From assembly GCA_009695065.1 (NCBI GenBank), contig SIBR01000001.1:124001-188000 (forward strand): a stretch of 64,000 bases of DNA, written 5' to 3'. The notes under the pieces were generated by a model, which saw only the letters and a program-made list of their open reading frames with translations, was not told where the DNA came from and searched no databases. This stretch comes from Opitutus sp. (GTDB lineage: Bacteria > Verrucomicrobiota > Verrucomicrobiae > Opitutales > Opitutaceae). This document shows positions 34,931 through 43,571 of the stretch, piece by piece. Made by a program: the position numbers and the translations under genes. The stretch's first letter is position 1, and every line of letters starts with the position of its first letter.

Positions 34931-36382
34931 TCACACCCCGAAAACCTTGAGCACTCCGCCCCAAACTCCGCTCCAAAACTTCCGGGCCTGCTTCGCGTCG
35001 CCGGCCATCGCCACCTGCTGACACAGGAAAAGCCCGCGCCCGGCGAACAGATCGTCGAAGAGCGGGTTCATGCCGCGGTAGTAGCTCCAGAAAGTTTCGG
35101 CCCGCACGGGTCGGTATTTGAGGTTCGGCGTGAACCCCATCGTCGCATCCTGGTTCGTACGGCGCGCCGGAATCCCTTCGCCACCGCGATCGCCCAGTCG
35201 TTCCGCCCGGACCCCGCGGCTGCCGGCGACGATCAGCCGGCAGGGACCGACAAATTCGAAGAACCGAAACTGCAACGTCACCCACGCCTGCCAGCGGAAA
35301 AGCTGCCAGCGCCGCCGGATCACCACGCGTTGCCCCGGCTGGACCACCACGCCCGCGAGGAAACTCGGCCGCAGGATGAGCGCCGCGCCCTCCGGCAGGC
35401 TGAGCACCGCCAGTTCGCTGTGCGGATCCCCCTGGTTTGAAAGCGTCAACCGCTGATTCACGTCGCCATCCTCCCTCGCACCCAGTTCGATCAGTTCCAC
35501 GAGGCCGGTCGCCAGGCAGGTGATGGGAATCCGCCAGTCGAGCAGGTAGCGGGTTTTCCGCCGCAATCCTTCGTCGGACGCCTGCAGGAATTTTTCCTTC
35601 ACCCAAAGTCGTTCGCCGGGCCGCAGGGTGACTTCCGTCGCCGCCCGGCTTTCCCCGATCTCGGGCAGCGCCGTCATCGACGGCTCAAGCCACACGGGGC
35701 GGCCGCGCGCGATAAAGGGTGCCACGACGAAATAGAGGGCGAACTTGCCCATGGTCGGCCCGAGAAAATAAAACAGCAGCGCGATGCCGACCCACCACTT
35801 CAACGGCAGCACCACCGGAGCCCGGCCCACGGGATGCTCCCACGTGCGCTCCAAATAATGCATCACCTTCGACTGTTGCGCCTCGAATGCCTGGATCCGG
35901 GCGTCGAGCTTGCCCAGCGCGATCTCCAGCCCGTCGCGTTCCCACGTCACCCGGTTGAAATCCCGCTGCAGCGCCTGAATCTTCGCGGTGAGTCCTTGCC
36001 GCAACGCCGTGACGCGCGCGAGCCGTTCGTCGTTCGTCTTCTGCTGCTCGCGGTCGCCGACGTAGCGATCCCAGGTGCTCGCCAGCTCGTTGAGTTGCGC
36101 GATCACCTTGTCGGCCTGCACCCCGCGCTGCTGTTCGGCGGTGATCTCAGCTGCGATGCGATCCATCCGCTTGTGCACATCGGCCAGTGCCTCCTTCACG
36201 TGGGCGCGCTCGCCGTTGACCGCCCGGATCATGTCGCCCCGCCACTGGTCGAAATCGACGTTGTCCCGCAGGAAAAACCACAGTCCCGCCGCCGCGACGC
36301 CGAGGATGACGATGAGGGCGGCCGCGGCGAATTTTTCGAAGACCCAGCGGAGAAATTGGACGATGAGAGCCATGGTTATCAT
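34931..36382 (-). CDS. Membrane coiled-coil protein with AIM24-like C-terminal domain
   Basis: A 483-residue protein. An N-terminal transmembrane helix (AAALIVILGVAAAGLWFFLR, residues about 19-38) is followed by a long charged helical region, probably coiled coil, to about residue 190. A second hydrophobic segment follows (WWVGIALLFYFLGPTMGKF). The C-terminal 240 residues are beta-rich, with LSLPEGAALILRPSFLAGV and FWSYYRGMNPLFDDLFAGRG, which resemble AIM24-type domains. The match is by pattern only. An in-frame ATG three codons downstream (36373) is an alternative start. The gene stands alone between the DUF1592 gene and a divergent dehydrogenase gene; its function is unknown. Confidence 0.65.
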   Translation of the reverse strand: MITMALIVQFLRWVFEKFAAAALIVILGVAAAGLWFFLRDNVDFDQWRGDMIRAVNGERAHVKEALADVHKRMDRIAAEITAEQQRGVQADKVIAQLNELASTWDRYVGDREQQKTNDERLARVTALRQGLTAKIQALQRDFNRVTWERDGLEIALGKLDARIQAFEAQQSKVMHYLERTWEHPVGRAPVVLPLKWWVGIALLFYFLGPTMGKFALYFVVAPFIARGRPVWLEPSMTALPEIGESRAATEVTLRPGERLWVKEKFLQASDEGLRRKTRYLLDWRIPITCLATGLVELIELGAREDGDVNQRLTLSNQGDPHSELAVLSLPEGAALILRPSFLAGVVVQPGQRVVIRRRWQLFRWQAWVTLQFRFFEFVGPCRLIVAGSRGVRAERLGDRGGEGIPARRTNQDATMGFTPNLKYRPVRAETFWSYYRGMNPLFDDLFAGRGLFLCQQVAMAGDAKQARKFWSGVWGGVLKVFGV

Positions 36383-36516
36383 GCGGCGTTACCGCAGCAT
36401 GAGAGTCACTCATTCAAGGCTCCGGGTTCCCGAAGCCAATTGCTAATCTGTCCCCCCCGGGCCACGCTCCCCGGCACGCAGTCGCTTAACCCGTCCCGGC
36501 CTACGGATTTACTCCC

Positions 36517-37791
36517 ATGTCCAAAGTCATCGTTTCCTCCCTTTACGACTCCGACGTATTTCGCATGGCGTGCCGCCAGTTCGACCAGGCGGCCGACGCG
36601 ATCAACCTGCCCGACGCCATTCGGGATCGCACGAAATACCCCCGCCGCTGCCTCGTGGTTTCGCTGCCCGTCAAGCGGCAGGACGGCAGCGTGACCGTCT
36701 TCGAGGGCTACCGCGTGCAGCACAACCTGTCCACGGGCCCCTCCAAGGGCGGCATTCGTTTCCACCACAGCGTGACGATCGGTGAAGTCGCCGCCCTCGC
36801 GATGTGGATGAGCTGGAAGTGCTCCCTGGTCGGCCTGCCCTATGGCGGCGCCAAGGGTGGTGTGATCGTCGATCCCAACCAGCTCACCGAGTCGGAACTC
36901 GAACACCTTTCCCGCCGCTACATGCAGGAGATGGTGAACTTCCTCGGACCGCACACCGACGTCCCGGCGCCGGACGTGGGCACCAATGAAAAGATCATGG
37001 GTTGGATGATGGACACCTACTCCAACCATGTCGGCCACGTCGTGCCGGCCGTCGTGACCGGCAAGCCGATCTCGCTCGGCGGTTCCCAGGGCCGCCGCGA
37101 AGCGACTGGCGCGGGCGTCGCCTACCTCGTTAAGAAATACCTTGATGACATGGGCCTGAGCGTCGATCAGGCCACCGTGGTGATCCAGGGCTTTGGCAAC
37201 GTCGGCAGCGAAACGGCGAGTGCGCTGGCCGCCTATGGCGCCAAGATCGTCGGCATCTCCGACTACACCGGCGGCATCTACAACCCGGCGGGCATCGACA
37301 TCAAGAAGGCCCTCGCCTACGTCCAATCCCAAAAGGTGCTGCGCGATTTCCACGGCGGCGAGCCGATCACCAACGAGGAATTGCTGGAGTTGCCCTGCAC
37401 CGTGCTCGTGCCGGCCGCACTCGAACGCGTGATCACCGAGCAAAACGCCCCGAAGCTCAAATGCCGGCTCCTCGCGGAGGCGGCGAACGGTCCCACCACC
37501 AACGCGGCGGACCGGATCATCGAAAGTCGCGGCGACATCGAGATCATCCCCGATGTGCTCTGCAATTCCGGCGGTGTGATCGTATCATACTTCGAATGGC
37601 TGCAGAACCTCTCCAGTTTTTATTGGGGCCGCGACGAAGTGATCGGAAAGCTGTACGGCATGCTCGACAAGGCGAAGGAGTCGGTCGAATACCAAAAACG
37701 GAAATTCAAGTTCAGCCGCCGGCTCGCCGCGCTCACCCTCGGCATCCAACGGGTCGCCGATGCGAAAATGAGCCGCGGGCTCTTTCCGTGA
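36517..37791 (+). CDS. gdhA: Glu/Leu/Phe/Val dehydrogenase (glutamate dehydrogenase type)
   Basis: A 424-residue amino-acid dehydrogenase. Seen: the substrate-binding region VQHNLSTGPSKGGIRFH; the catalytic lysine loop GLPYGGAKGGVIVDP; VPAPDVGTNEKIMGWM; and the dinucleotide-binding motif VVIQGFGNVGSETASAL. The length and the TGKPISLGGSQGRREATG segment fit the hexameric NAD-type glutamate dehydrogenases of bacteria and archaea. It interconverts glutamate and 2-oxoglutarate with ammonium, though a preference for other amino acids cannot be excluded. No Shine-Dalgarno sequence precedes the ATG (GGATTTACTCCC). Confidence 0.93.
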   Translation: MSKVIVSSLYDSDVFRMACRQFDQAADAINLPDAIRDRTKYPRRCLVVSLPVKRQDGSVTVFEGYRVQHNLSTGPSKGGIRFHHSVTIGEVAALAMWMSWKCSLVGLPYGGAKGGVIVDPNQLTESELEHLSRRYMQEMVNFLGPHTDVPAPDVGTNEKIMGWMMDTYSNHVGHVVPAVVTGKPISLGGSQGRREATGAGVAYLVKKYLDDMGLSVDQATVVIQGFGNVGSETASALAAYGAKIVGISDYTGGIYNPAGIDIKKALAYVQSQKVLRDFHGGEPITNEELLELPCTVLVPAALERVITEQNAPKLKCRLLAEAANGPTTNAADRIIESRGDIEIIPDVLCNSGGVIVSYFEWLQNLSSFYWGRDEVIGKLYGMLDKAKESVEYQKRKFKFSRRLAALTLGIQRVADAKMSRGLFP

Positions 37792-37865
37792 GCGGATGCC
37801 CGGCCGAACCCGGTTGCCGGGACGCAGCGTCCATTTTGCATCCCAGCCGATCACCGCCACCGCGC

Positions 37866-38678
37866 GTGATCGGACGCAGGTTACGCGCCGGTCTTTGTCT
37901 GGTGGTTATCGGCAGCGCGGGCCTGCGGGCCGGGCCGATTGAAGCCGCCATCGTCGCCGCGATGAAGCTCCCCGACGCGCCGAACTACGCGTGGACAACC
38001 GAAGTCGTCGATGACGCCCGCACCTACTCGATCACCGGCAAAACAGAGCGGGCCGGCGATTTCTCCCGCGTCACGATGCCGATGATTTCCGCCGTGCGCC
38101 GCCATGCGGGCCTCGGTGCCGGCAACTCGGACAACCAGGTGACCGCGATTTTTCGCGGTGATCACAATCTGGTCATCGAAGTCGACGGCACGTGGAAGAC
38201 ACCGGCCGAATTGTCGTCGACTTCCCAAGCCGCCGCCCGCGGCCAGGCACCCGCCAGCGCGGGGAGCGGTCGGCGGCGCTCCAACGAAACGGCCACCCTT
38301 CCGCCCTACAGCAACCTGCAACTCACGCTCAGCCGCCCGCACGACGAGATCGCGATCATCGTGGCCAACGCCCGGGAATGGAAGACGGAGTCAGACGGCG
38401 TCAGCGGCAGCCTCACCGATCTCGGGGCGAAGCTGTTGCTCGTCCATTCCGGACAAAAGGAAATCACTCCCCTGCAGGCGGGCGGCACCTTCCACCTCTG
38501 GCTGAAAGACGGATCGCTCGTGCGCTACCACGTGCGACTGACCGGAGCGCTGGCCGTGAAAGCCGGGCTGGACCGCCGGGAAATCGAGGTGAACCAGGAG
38601 GCCACGACCAAGCTCAACGGGGTGGGCACGACGCGCGTTGAAGTGCCCGAGGAAGCGAAACGAAAACTGGTCCCATAA
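37866..38678 (+). CDS. Secreted protein of unknown function
   Basis: A 270-residue protein, probably exported: from the GTG at 37866 it begins with a signal-like stretch (VIGRRLRAGLCLVVIGSAGLRAG). A GTG at 37788 overlapping the gdhA stop would add 26 residues and is possible. The body shows KLPDAPNYAWTTEVVDDART, an alternating beta pattern, a Pro/Ala-rich linker, and a final segment VRYHVRLTGALAVKAGLDRR ending in a Lys/Arg tail. I recognise no family. It is convergent with the antiporter gene. Confidence 0.6.
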   Translation: MIGRRLRAGLCLVVIGSAGLRAGPIEAAIVAAMKLPDAPNYAWTTEVVDDARTYSITGKTERAGDFSRVTMPMISAVRRHAGLGAGNSDNQVTAIFRGDHNLVIEVDGTWKTPAELSSTSQAAARGQAPASAGSGRRRSNETATLPPYSNLQLTLSRPHDEIAIIVANAREWKTESDGVSGSLTDLGAKLLLVHSGQKEITPLQAGGTFHLWLKDGSLVRYHVRLTGALAVKAGLDRREIEVNQEATTKLNGVGTTRVEVPEEAKRKLVP

Positions 38679-38724
38679 GCTGTGAGCGGGGCGGAAATCA
38701 CCCGGTGCGACCGGCCGCGCCCGG

Positions 38725-40167
38725 TCACGAGCGCAGGAACAGCCACCCGCCGAGGGCGAAGATCGGCAGCAGGACCGGCAGGCTGTATTTGAACACATAA
38801 CCGAAGAACGTTGGGCAGTGCACCCCGGCGTCGTGGGCGATCGACTTCACCATGAAATTCGGCCCGTTGCCGATGTAAGTCATCGCGCCGAAAAAGACCG
38901 ACCCCAGGCTGACGGCAACCACGAAGAGCGGTTGCGCGGCCAGCAGCGCCCGCACCGCCGCCGGTGAGCCGGCGGCCAGCGCACCGAACGCCGCCGGGTT
39001 GGATGCCGCGGCCGTCGTTTCCGCGAGCTGCAGGAAATTCACGTAGGTCGGGGCGTTGTCGAGCACCGCGGAAAGTGCCCCGGACGCGAAGTAGTACTGT
39101 AGCGGTCGATGAAACCCCAACTCCTGCCCGTGCTGCTCCAGGTAGCCGAGCGCCGGCATCATCGTGGTGAAAATCCCCACAAAGAGAAAAGCCACCTCCT
39201 TGATCGGCCCAAAGGTAAAGGCGTTCTCCCGATGCACGAGGCGTGGGGTCAGAAAATAGCTCGCCCCCGCCGCCCCGAGCATCGCCGCTTCGCGCAGAAA
39301 GAAAGTCGCTGGGAGAAAAACGGCGCCGATGATCGCCAGCATAAACAGTACGTTGACCATGCCCTCGAAGCGCCACGTCTCCTCCTGCTCGGCCTCACGT
39401 TGCAAGCGCTTCGGCATGTGCCGGAAACTGCGCCGGTCGAAAACGTAAAAGACCGCCAGCACACATCCGAGCGTAAACAGCCATTGCTCGACCACGTGTT
39501 CGATCAGCCAGAAAAACGGCACTCCGCGCAGATAGCCGAGAAACAGGGGCGGATCACCGATGGGCGTGAGCGCGCCGCCGATGTTCGAAACTACGAAGAT
39601 GAAAAACACGATGTGAAACGAACTGATGCGGATCTTGTTCATCCGGATCCACGGCCGGATCAGCACCATCGAGGCCCCCGTCGTGCCGATGAAGTTGGCC
39701 ATCACGGCGCCGACGCAGAGAAAGACGACATTCTGCAGGGGCGTCGCCTCGCCCCTGACTTTGATGTGAATCCCGCCGGCCACCACGAACAGGGCCCCGA
39801 TCAGGACGATGAACGAAAAATATTCGTGCAACGTGTACGCCAGAATCGTCGCTCCCCCCGGAATTCGGGCGACGTAGTAGAGCCCGACCCCGGCGCCGAG
39901 CGCGATTGAAACATGCGGATAGTAGTGCTCCCACACGTGCTTCACCCGGGCCGGGGTCAGGGGCATGGTCGCAATCAACAGCAGCAGCAAGCCGAACGGC
40001 ACAATCAGGAGCGCCGGGATATCGGCCGCGCCCGCGGAAACCGCCAGCAACGGAGCGGACGAAAGCGGCGCGAGCGAAGCCGGCGAACCGGCCGCCTGTG
40101 CCGCCGCGCCCGGGACGATCCACGCGAGCCCGGCCAGACAGAAAGCAAACGCAGCCCGTGGAGTCAT
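38725..40167 (-). CDS. Sodium:proton antiporter, NhaD/CitMHS-like family
   Basis: A 480-residue integral membrane transporter with about 11-12 hydrophobic segments. The start at 40167 (MTPRAAFAFCLAGLAWIV) gives a signal-like first helix, followed by a Pro-Ala-rich stretch. Typical features are TILAYTLHEYFSFIVLIGA, GAVMANFIGTTGASMVLIRP and VVSNIGGALTPIGDPPLFLG, which match the NhaD/ion-transporter superfamily signature (the conserved GDPP region). Such proteins exchange sodium for protons or carry dicarboxylates; sodium/proton exchange is the more usual annotation. It is minus-strand, convergent with the upstream unknown gene. Confidence 0.85.
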   Translation of the reverse strand: MTPRAAFAFCLAGLAWIVPGAAAQAAGSPASLAPLSSAPLLAVSAGAADIPALLIVPFGLLLLLIATMPLTPARVKHVWEHYYPHVSIALGAGVGLYYVARIPGGATILAYTLHEYFSFIVLIGALFVVAGGIHIKVRGEATPLQNVVFLCVGAVMANFIGTTGASMVLIRPWIRMNKIRISSFHIVFFIFVVSNIGGALTPIGDPPLFLGYLRGVPFFWLIEHVVEQWLFTLGCVLAVFYVFDRRSFRHMPKRLQREAEQEETWRFEGMVNVLFMLAIIGAVFLPATFFLREAAMLGAAGASYFLTPRLVHRENAFTFGPIKEVAFLFVGIFTTMMPALGYLEQHGQELGFHRPLQYYFASGALSAVLDNAPTYVNFLQLAETTAAASNPAAFGALAAGSPAAVRALLAAQPLFVVAVSLGSVFFGAMTYIGNGPNFMVKSIAHDAGVHCPTFFGYVFKYSLPVLLPIFALGGWLFLRS

Positions 40168-40305
40168 CGCCTTCAGCAAACCAAGCGTACAACGGGGCGC
40201 AAGCCGGCGCGGACGGCGGCGGGCTTTTTTCGCGACCGGAAGGCGCCGCGGCTCCATCCCACGAAGAAACCACGACAAATTGCGCGTGAGGACGAACGCC
40301 CTCCG

Positions 40306-41520
40306 TTAAAAGGTGTGCACGAACAGCCCCGAGCGCAGCTTCGGCTCAAACCACGTGCTCTTTGGCGGCATGATCTGACCTGCATCGGCGATGTCCATGA
40401 GCTGCGTGAGCGTCACGGGATAAAGCGAGAATGCCACCCCGCCCTCCGTATCGACGCGCTGCACCAGTTCACCCGTGCCGCGAATGCCTCCGACAAAATC
40501 GATTTTCTTGCTCGTGCGCGGATCGTCCACGCCCAGCAGCGGCGCCAGCAGCTTGTCCTGCAGCACGCTCACGTCGAGGCGGCCGACCGGATCCGCCTTC
40601 GGATCCACCGGGCACTTCAGGCCGTACCATTTTCCGCCTAGATACATGCTGACGCGGCCGACCGCCGGCGGCGAAGCTAGGGCATTTTCCTCCAGCCCGA
40701 AAACGGCCTGCACCTTCGCGAGCAGATCAGCCTGCGAGTGGCCGTTGAGATTCGTGACGATGCGGTTGTACGGCAGGATCTTTAGTTCGCTCGCCGGGAA
40801 CATCACGCAGAGGAACCAGTTGTAATCCTCCGCGCCCGTGTGCGCCGGATTCCGCTCCCGCCGCAGCCGCGCGACCCGGGCCGCGCTCGCCGCCCGATGA
40901 TGACCGTCGGCGATGTAAGTCGCCGGCACGCCGCCGAACGCCTTCACCCACTCCGCGCCACCCGCGATCCGCCAGACCGTATGACGGACCCCGTCGGGCG
41001 CGGTAAAATCGTGGAGCGGCCTTTCCTTCGTCGTGGCTTCGACCAGCGCCGTGACCGCCGGCGCATCGCGATAGGTGAGAAACACCGGCCCGGTGTCGGC
41101 GCTCAGCGTGTCGATCAAGCGCATGCGATCGTCCTCCTTATCCTTGCGGGTCTTCTCATGCTTCTTGATCAACCCCGCATCGTAATCGTCGACGTGGCAA
41201 CCCGCGACGAGCCCGCGCTGGCGGTGCGAGCCCATGCGCTGCTCGTAAACATAAAGGCACGGCTCCGTTTCACGGACCAGTACCCCGGCGCGCTGCAAAC
41301 CCTGGAAATTATCGCGGGCCCGCGCGTAGACGGCCTCGCTGTAGGGATCCGTTCCCGCCGGGAGATCGATCTCCGCACGATCGACGTGCAGCAGGCTGTG
41401 CGGCTTGCCGGCCGCGAGGGCGGCGGCCTCCGCGGCGTTGACGACATCGTAGGGTACGCACGCCACTTCGGGCGCGCTGGGCGGAGTTGGGACGAGGCCT
41501 TGAAACGGATGAATGCGCAT
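40306..41520 (-). CDS. DUF1015 family protein
   Basis: A 404-residue cytosolic protein that opens MRIHPFQGLVPTPPSAPEVA and continues VPYDVVNAAEAAALA, the standard DUF1015 beginning. FLCVMFPASELKILPYNRIV, TYIADGHHRAASAARVAR and SGLFVHTF at the end are all family hallmarks. DUF1015 proteins occur widely and have been suggested to act on phosphorylated substrates or in serine metabolism, but I know of no firm function. The DGHHR motif is the likely active-site element. It lies about 140 bp before the rpmE terminator and is co-directional with the ribosomal genes. Confidence 0.9.
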   Translation of the reverse strand: MRIHPFQGLVPTPPSAPEVACVPYDVVNAAEAAALAAGKPHSLLHVDRAEIDLPAGTDPYSEAVYARARDNFQGLQRAGVLVRETEPCLYVYEQRMGSHRQRGLVAGCHVDDYDAGLIKKHEKTRKDKEDDRMRLIDTLSADTGPVFLTYRDAPAVTALVEATTKERPLHDFTAPDGVRHTVWRIAGGAEWVKAFGGVPATYIADGHHRAASAARVARLRRERNPAHTGAEDYNWFLCVMFPASELKILPYNRIVTNLNGHSQADLLAKVQAVFGLEENALASPPAVGRVSMYLGGKWYGLKCPVDPKADPVGRLDVSVLQDKLLAPLLGVDDPRTSKKIDFVGGIRGTGELVQRVDTEGGVAFSLYPVTLTQLMDIADAGQIMPPKSTWFEPKLRSGLFVHTF

Positions 41521-41660
41521 GGCTGGAAAAATGGAAAAGTTGCCACCGACCAGACCGAACCCACGGAAAAACTCAAACCCCGCGTGTCATGTTGGGCTTA
41601 TTTTTTGGCCCGCGATCGCGCCCGCGGCTTGAACCCGGCGACCCAAGCGCTTCCGGAGAG

Positions 41661-41695
41661 GGCAAAAGAAAAGCCCTCCGTTGCCGGAGGGCTTT
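41661..41695 (-). terminator. Intrinsic terminator of the rpmJ-rpmE transcript
   Basis: Arms AAAGCCCTCCG (41670-41680) and CGGAGGGCTTT (41685-41695) form an 11-bp stem with a TTGC (on the minus strand GCAA) loop. On the minus strand the stem is followed by TTCTTTTG, a U-rich tail. It lies about 30 bp after the rpmE stop and is the clearest Rho-independent terminator that I find in the window. Confidence 0.85.
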
Positions 41696-41723
41696 AAAAT
41701 CTGGAAAAGCAGGCGCGCCAGGG

Positions 41724-41978
41724 TTACTTCTTCGCGGCGCCGCGCTTGAACTTCGTGGTGAACTTCTCGACGCGGCCGGCGGTGTCGACGAGGCGCTTCT
41801 CACCGGTGTAGGCGGGATGCGAATCCATCGTGACGTCGCGGGCGATGACGAAATATTCCTGACCATCGATCTGCTCCTTGCGGGCGGACTTTATGGTCGA
41901 CTTGGTGAGAAAACGACGGCCGGTTCCGATATCCAGGAAGCAGACGTTGTTCAGAGCGGGATGACCTTCGGCTTTCAT
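41724..41978 (-). CDS. rpmE2: 50S ribosomal protein L31 type B
   Basis: An 84-residue protein starting MKAEGHPALNNVCFLDIGTG, the opening of type B (RpmE2) L31, with TKSTIKSARKEQIDGQEYFV and FYTGEK-like SHPAYTGEKRLVDTAG after it. The zinc-binding cysteines of type A L31 are absent (only one Cys at position 13), so this is the zinc-independent form. It has a long basic tail (TTKFKRGAAKK). The upstream rpmJ gene, 16 bp away, is in the same transcript and ends in the terminator at 41661-41695. In many bacteria type B copies are induced by zinc starvation, but here it may be the only copy. Confidence 0.95.
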   Translation of the reverse strand: MKAEGHPALNNVCFLDIGTGRRFLTKSTIKSARKEQIDGQEYFVIARDVTMDSHPAYTGEKRLVDTAGRVEKFTTKFKRGAAKK

Positions 41979-41994
41979 CGTGGTAAAAGGTAAA

Positions 41995-42120
41995 TCAGCC
42001 TTGGCGCGCCTTGTAACGCGGCTCGACTTTGTTGATGACGTAAATCTTTCCCTTGCGGCGCACGACCTGGCAGGCCGGGTGACGCTTCTTGGCAGACTTA
42101 ATGGAGGAAACAACTTTCAT
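41995..42120 (-). CDS. rpmJ: 50S ribosomal protein L36, zinc-independent type
   Basis: A 41-residue protein: [20 protein letters not shown] then [20 protein letters not shown] and a final G. It matches the type B L36, which lacks the CxxC...C/H zinc set (only one Cys here). It is the first gene of an rpmJ-rpmE pair. No clear Shine-Dalgarno sequence precedes the ATG at 42120. Confidence 0.95.
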   Translation of the reverse strand: MKVVSSIKSAKKRHPACQVVRRKGKIYVINKVEPRYKARQG

Positions 42121-42230
42121 AAAAGGCGCCAAAGCATAGAGCCACCTCACCCCTGTCAACGGAATATCCGGAATCGCCACGCGATTTTGCTCCCCATCAT
42201 TCGCCGCGGAAGGCGACTTTAGGAAGCGCA

Positions 42231-42250
42231 ACTACCGGATTTCCGGTAGT
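42231..42250. repeat. Short perfect hairpin between yqgE and rpmJ
   Basis: ACTACCGG and CCGGTAGT are exact complements around ATTT. No T-run follows on either strand. It may be a transcript-end structure or part of the rpmJ upstream region. A second hairpin, CGCGCCCC/GGGGCGCG at 42337-42357, lies 30-50 bp past the yqgE stop and could be its 3' structure. Confidence 0.4.
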
Positions 42251-42385
42251 CGTACCCGTTGCATAAGACCATATGGATTCATAGCTTTCCCTCGGTGCGG
42301 CTTGCCCATTCCGTTAGAGTCTGGAGCGCGTAGCGTCGCGCCCCCCCGCGGGGCGCGCGGATTGAAATGGACCGCCCGTTATCAA

Positions 42386-42946
42386 TCAATTTCGCGCCGG
42401 GTCGTCCGGCTCTCCCGCCAGCAAACGCCACTCCGCCCCCTCGCGGCCGAGCACGGTGCGCCACAGGCTCACGTCCTGCGAGTGCGTCAGCAGGTCTTCC
42501 GGCACGTCGGCGGTGATCCACGTGTTCTGTTTCATCTCCTTCTCCAACTGGCCGGCCGACCATCCGGAATAACCCAGAAAACCCCGCACGTGCGTGCCCT
42601 CCTCTTCCAGCAGCTGCAGGGCCTTCTCCGGCTCCACTCCAAAATGCAGGCGAAATCCGTCCGATTGCACCTGCCACGCCGCCAGCACCAACTGCTCGGT
42701 CTGCACCGGGCCGCCGATGAACAACGGCACCGGCGCCAACGCCCCGAGCGCAAACTCGCCGCTCAGTTCGCCGAGCCGCTTGCCGTAGGGCCGATTGAGC
42801 ACCACGCCCATCGCCCCCTCCGCATTGTGCATCGACATCAACACCACGCTGCGCCGAAAATTCGGATCCTTCATCGCCGGATGCGCGAGCAGCAGCGACC
42901 CGGCCAGCGTTTCCTTCAAAACCTTTCTGCTCCCGCGCATCGACAT
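42386..42946 (-). CDS. yqgE: YqgE/AlgH family protein
   Basis: A 186-residue protein of the UPF0301 (YqgE/AlgH) family: LAGSLLLAHPAMKDPNFRRS, VLMSMHNAEGAMGVVLNRP, FIGGPVQTEQLVLAAW and GFLGYSGWSAGQLEKEMKQN. Despite the name, its biochemical role is not settled; it has been linked to transcriptional regulation of alginate in Pseudomonas. The start at 42946 is near the dCMP deaminase stop (about 20 bp), so both genes probably share a transcript. Confidence 0.93.
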   Translation of the reverse strand: MSMRGSRKVLKETLAGSLLLAHPAMKDPNFRRSVVLMSMHNAEGAMGVVLNRPYGKRLGELSGEFALGALAPVPLFIGGPVQTEQLVLAAWQVQSDGFRLHFGVEPEKALQLLEEEGTHVRGFLGYSGWSAGQLEKEMKQNTWITADVPEDLLTHSQDVSLWRTVLGREGAEWRLLAGEPDDPARN

Positions 42947-42965
42947 GACGGACCTTTCGCGGGGG

Positions 42966-43472
42966 TTAAAGTTTCAGAACCGTCACGCCCGCGTCGGCCA
43001 GCAGCGGCGCCACCAGCGGATCGTTCGAATAATCGGCGCGGTAGCGGATTTCCGCGATGCCCGCGGCCGCCAGGATCTTCGCGCAATTGATGCACGGGAA
43101 ATGGGTGACGTAGGCCACGCAGCCCTCCACCGAGCTGCCCCGCCGCGCGGCGTCCGCCACCGCATTCTGCTCGGCGTGCACCGTCGCCTGCTCATGGCCG
43201 TCGCGCAGGCGCGAGACATGCGGCGTGCCGGGCAGGAATCCATTGTAACCGGCCGCCACGAGCCGGTTCTTGCGCGCTCCACCCGTGACGATCACGCAGC
43301 CCACGTGCAACCGCTCGCAATTCGAGCGCGACGCAATCAACACGGCCGTCGCCATGAAGTATTCGTCCCACGACGGCCGGTGGGGAAACCTGCTCGCGGC
43401 GTCGGCGATCAGGTCGACCGGCAACATGGGAACGGCGGGCCTGTCGGGCGCAGGCGTGGCGGAAAGGCTCAT
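42966..43472 (-). CDS. dCMP deaminase family protein
   Basis: A 168-residue cytidine-deaminase-fold enzyme. The zinc site consists of VHAEQNAVADAA (His99, catalytic Glu101) and FPCINCAKILAAAG (Cys127, Cys130). SWDEYFMATAVLIASRS and VGCVIVTGGARKNRLVAAGY are typical of ComEB-like dCMP deaminases. It supplies dUMP for thymidylate synthesis. The ATG at 43472 begins a Pro-Ala-rich leader (MSLSATPAPDRPA); an internal Met at residue 16 could also be used. It is divergent from the polyketide cluster, sharing a 99-bp promoter region. Confidence 0.92.
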   Translation of the reverse strand: MSLSATPAPDRPAVPMLPVDLIADAASRFPHRPSWDEYFMATAVLIASRSNCERLHVGCVIVTGGARKNRLVAAGYNGFLPGTPHVSRLRDGHEQATVHAEQNAVADAARRGSSVEGCVAYVTHFPCINCAKILAAAGIAEIRYRADYSNDPLVAPLLADAGVTVLKL

Positions 43473-43571
43473 GAAAATCTGCCGGGGAATCTGGACAGGT
43501 TGGCGGGCGCGGGCAACCTTACTTCTCAAATCGACGGCGGCGCCCCCCACCCACGCCCGGCCGATTTTTTT

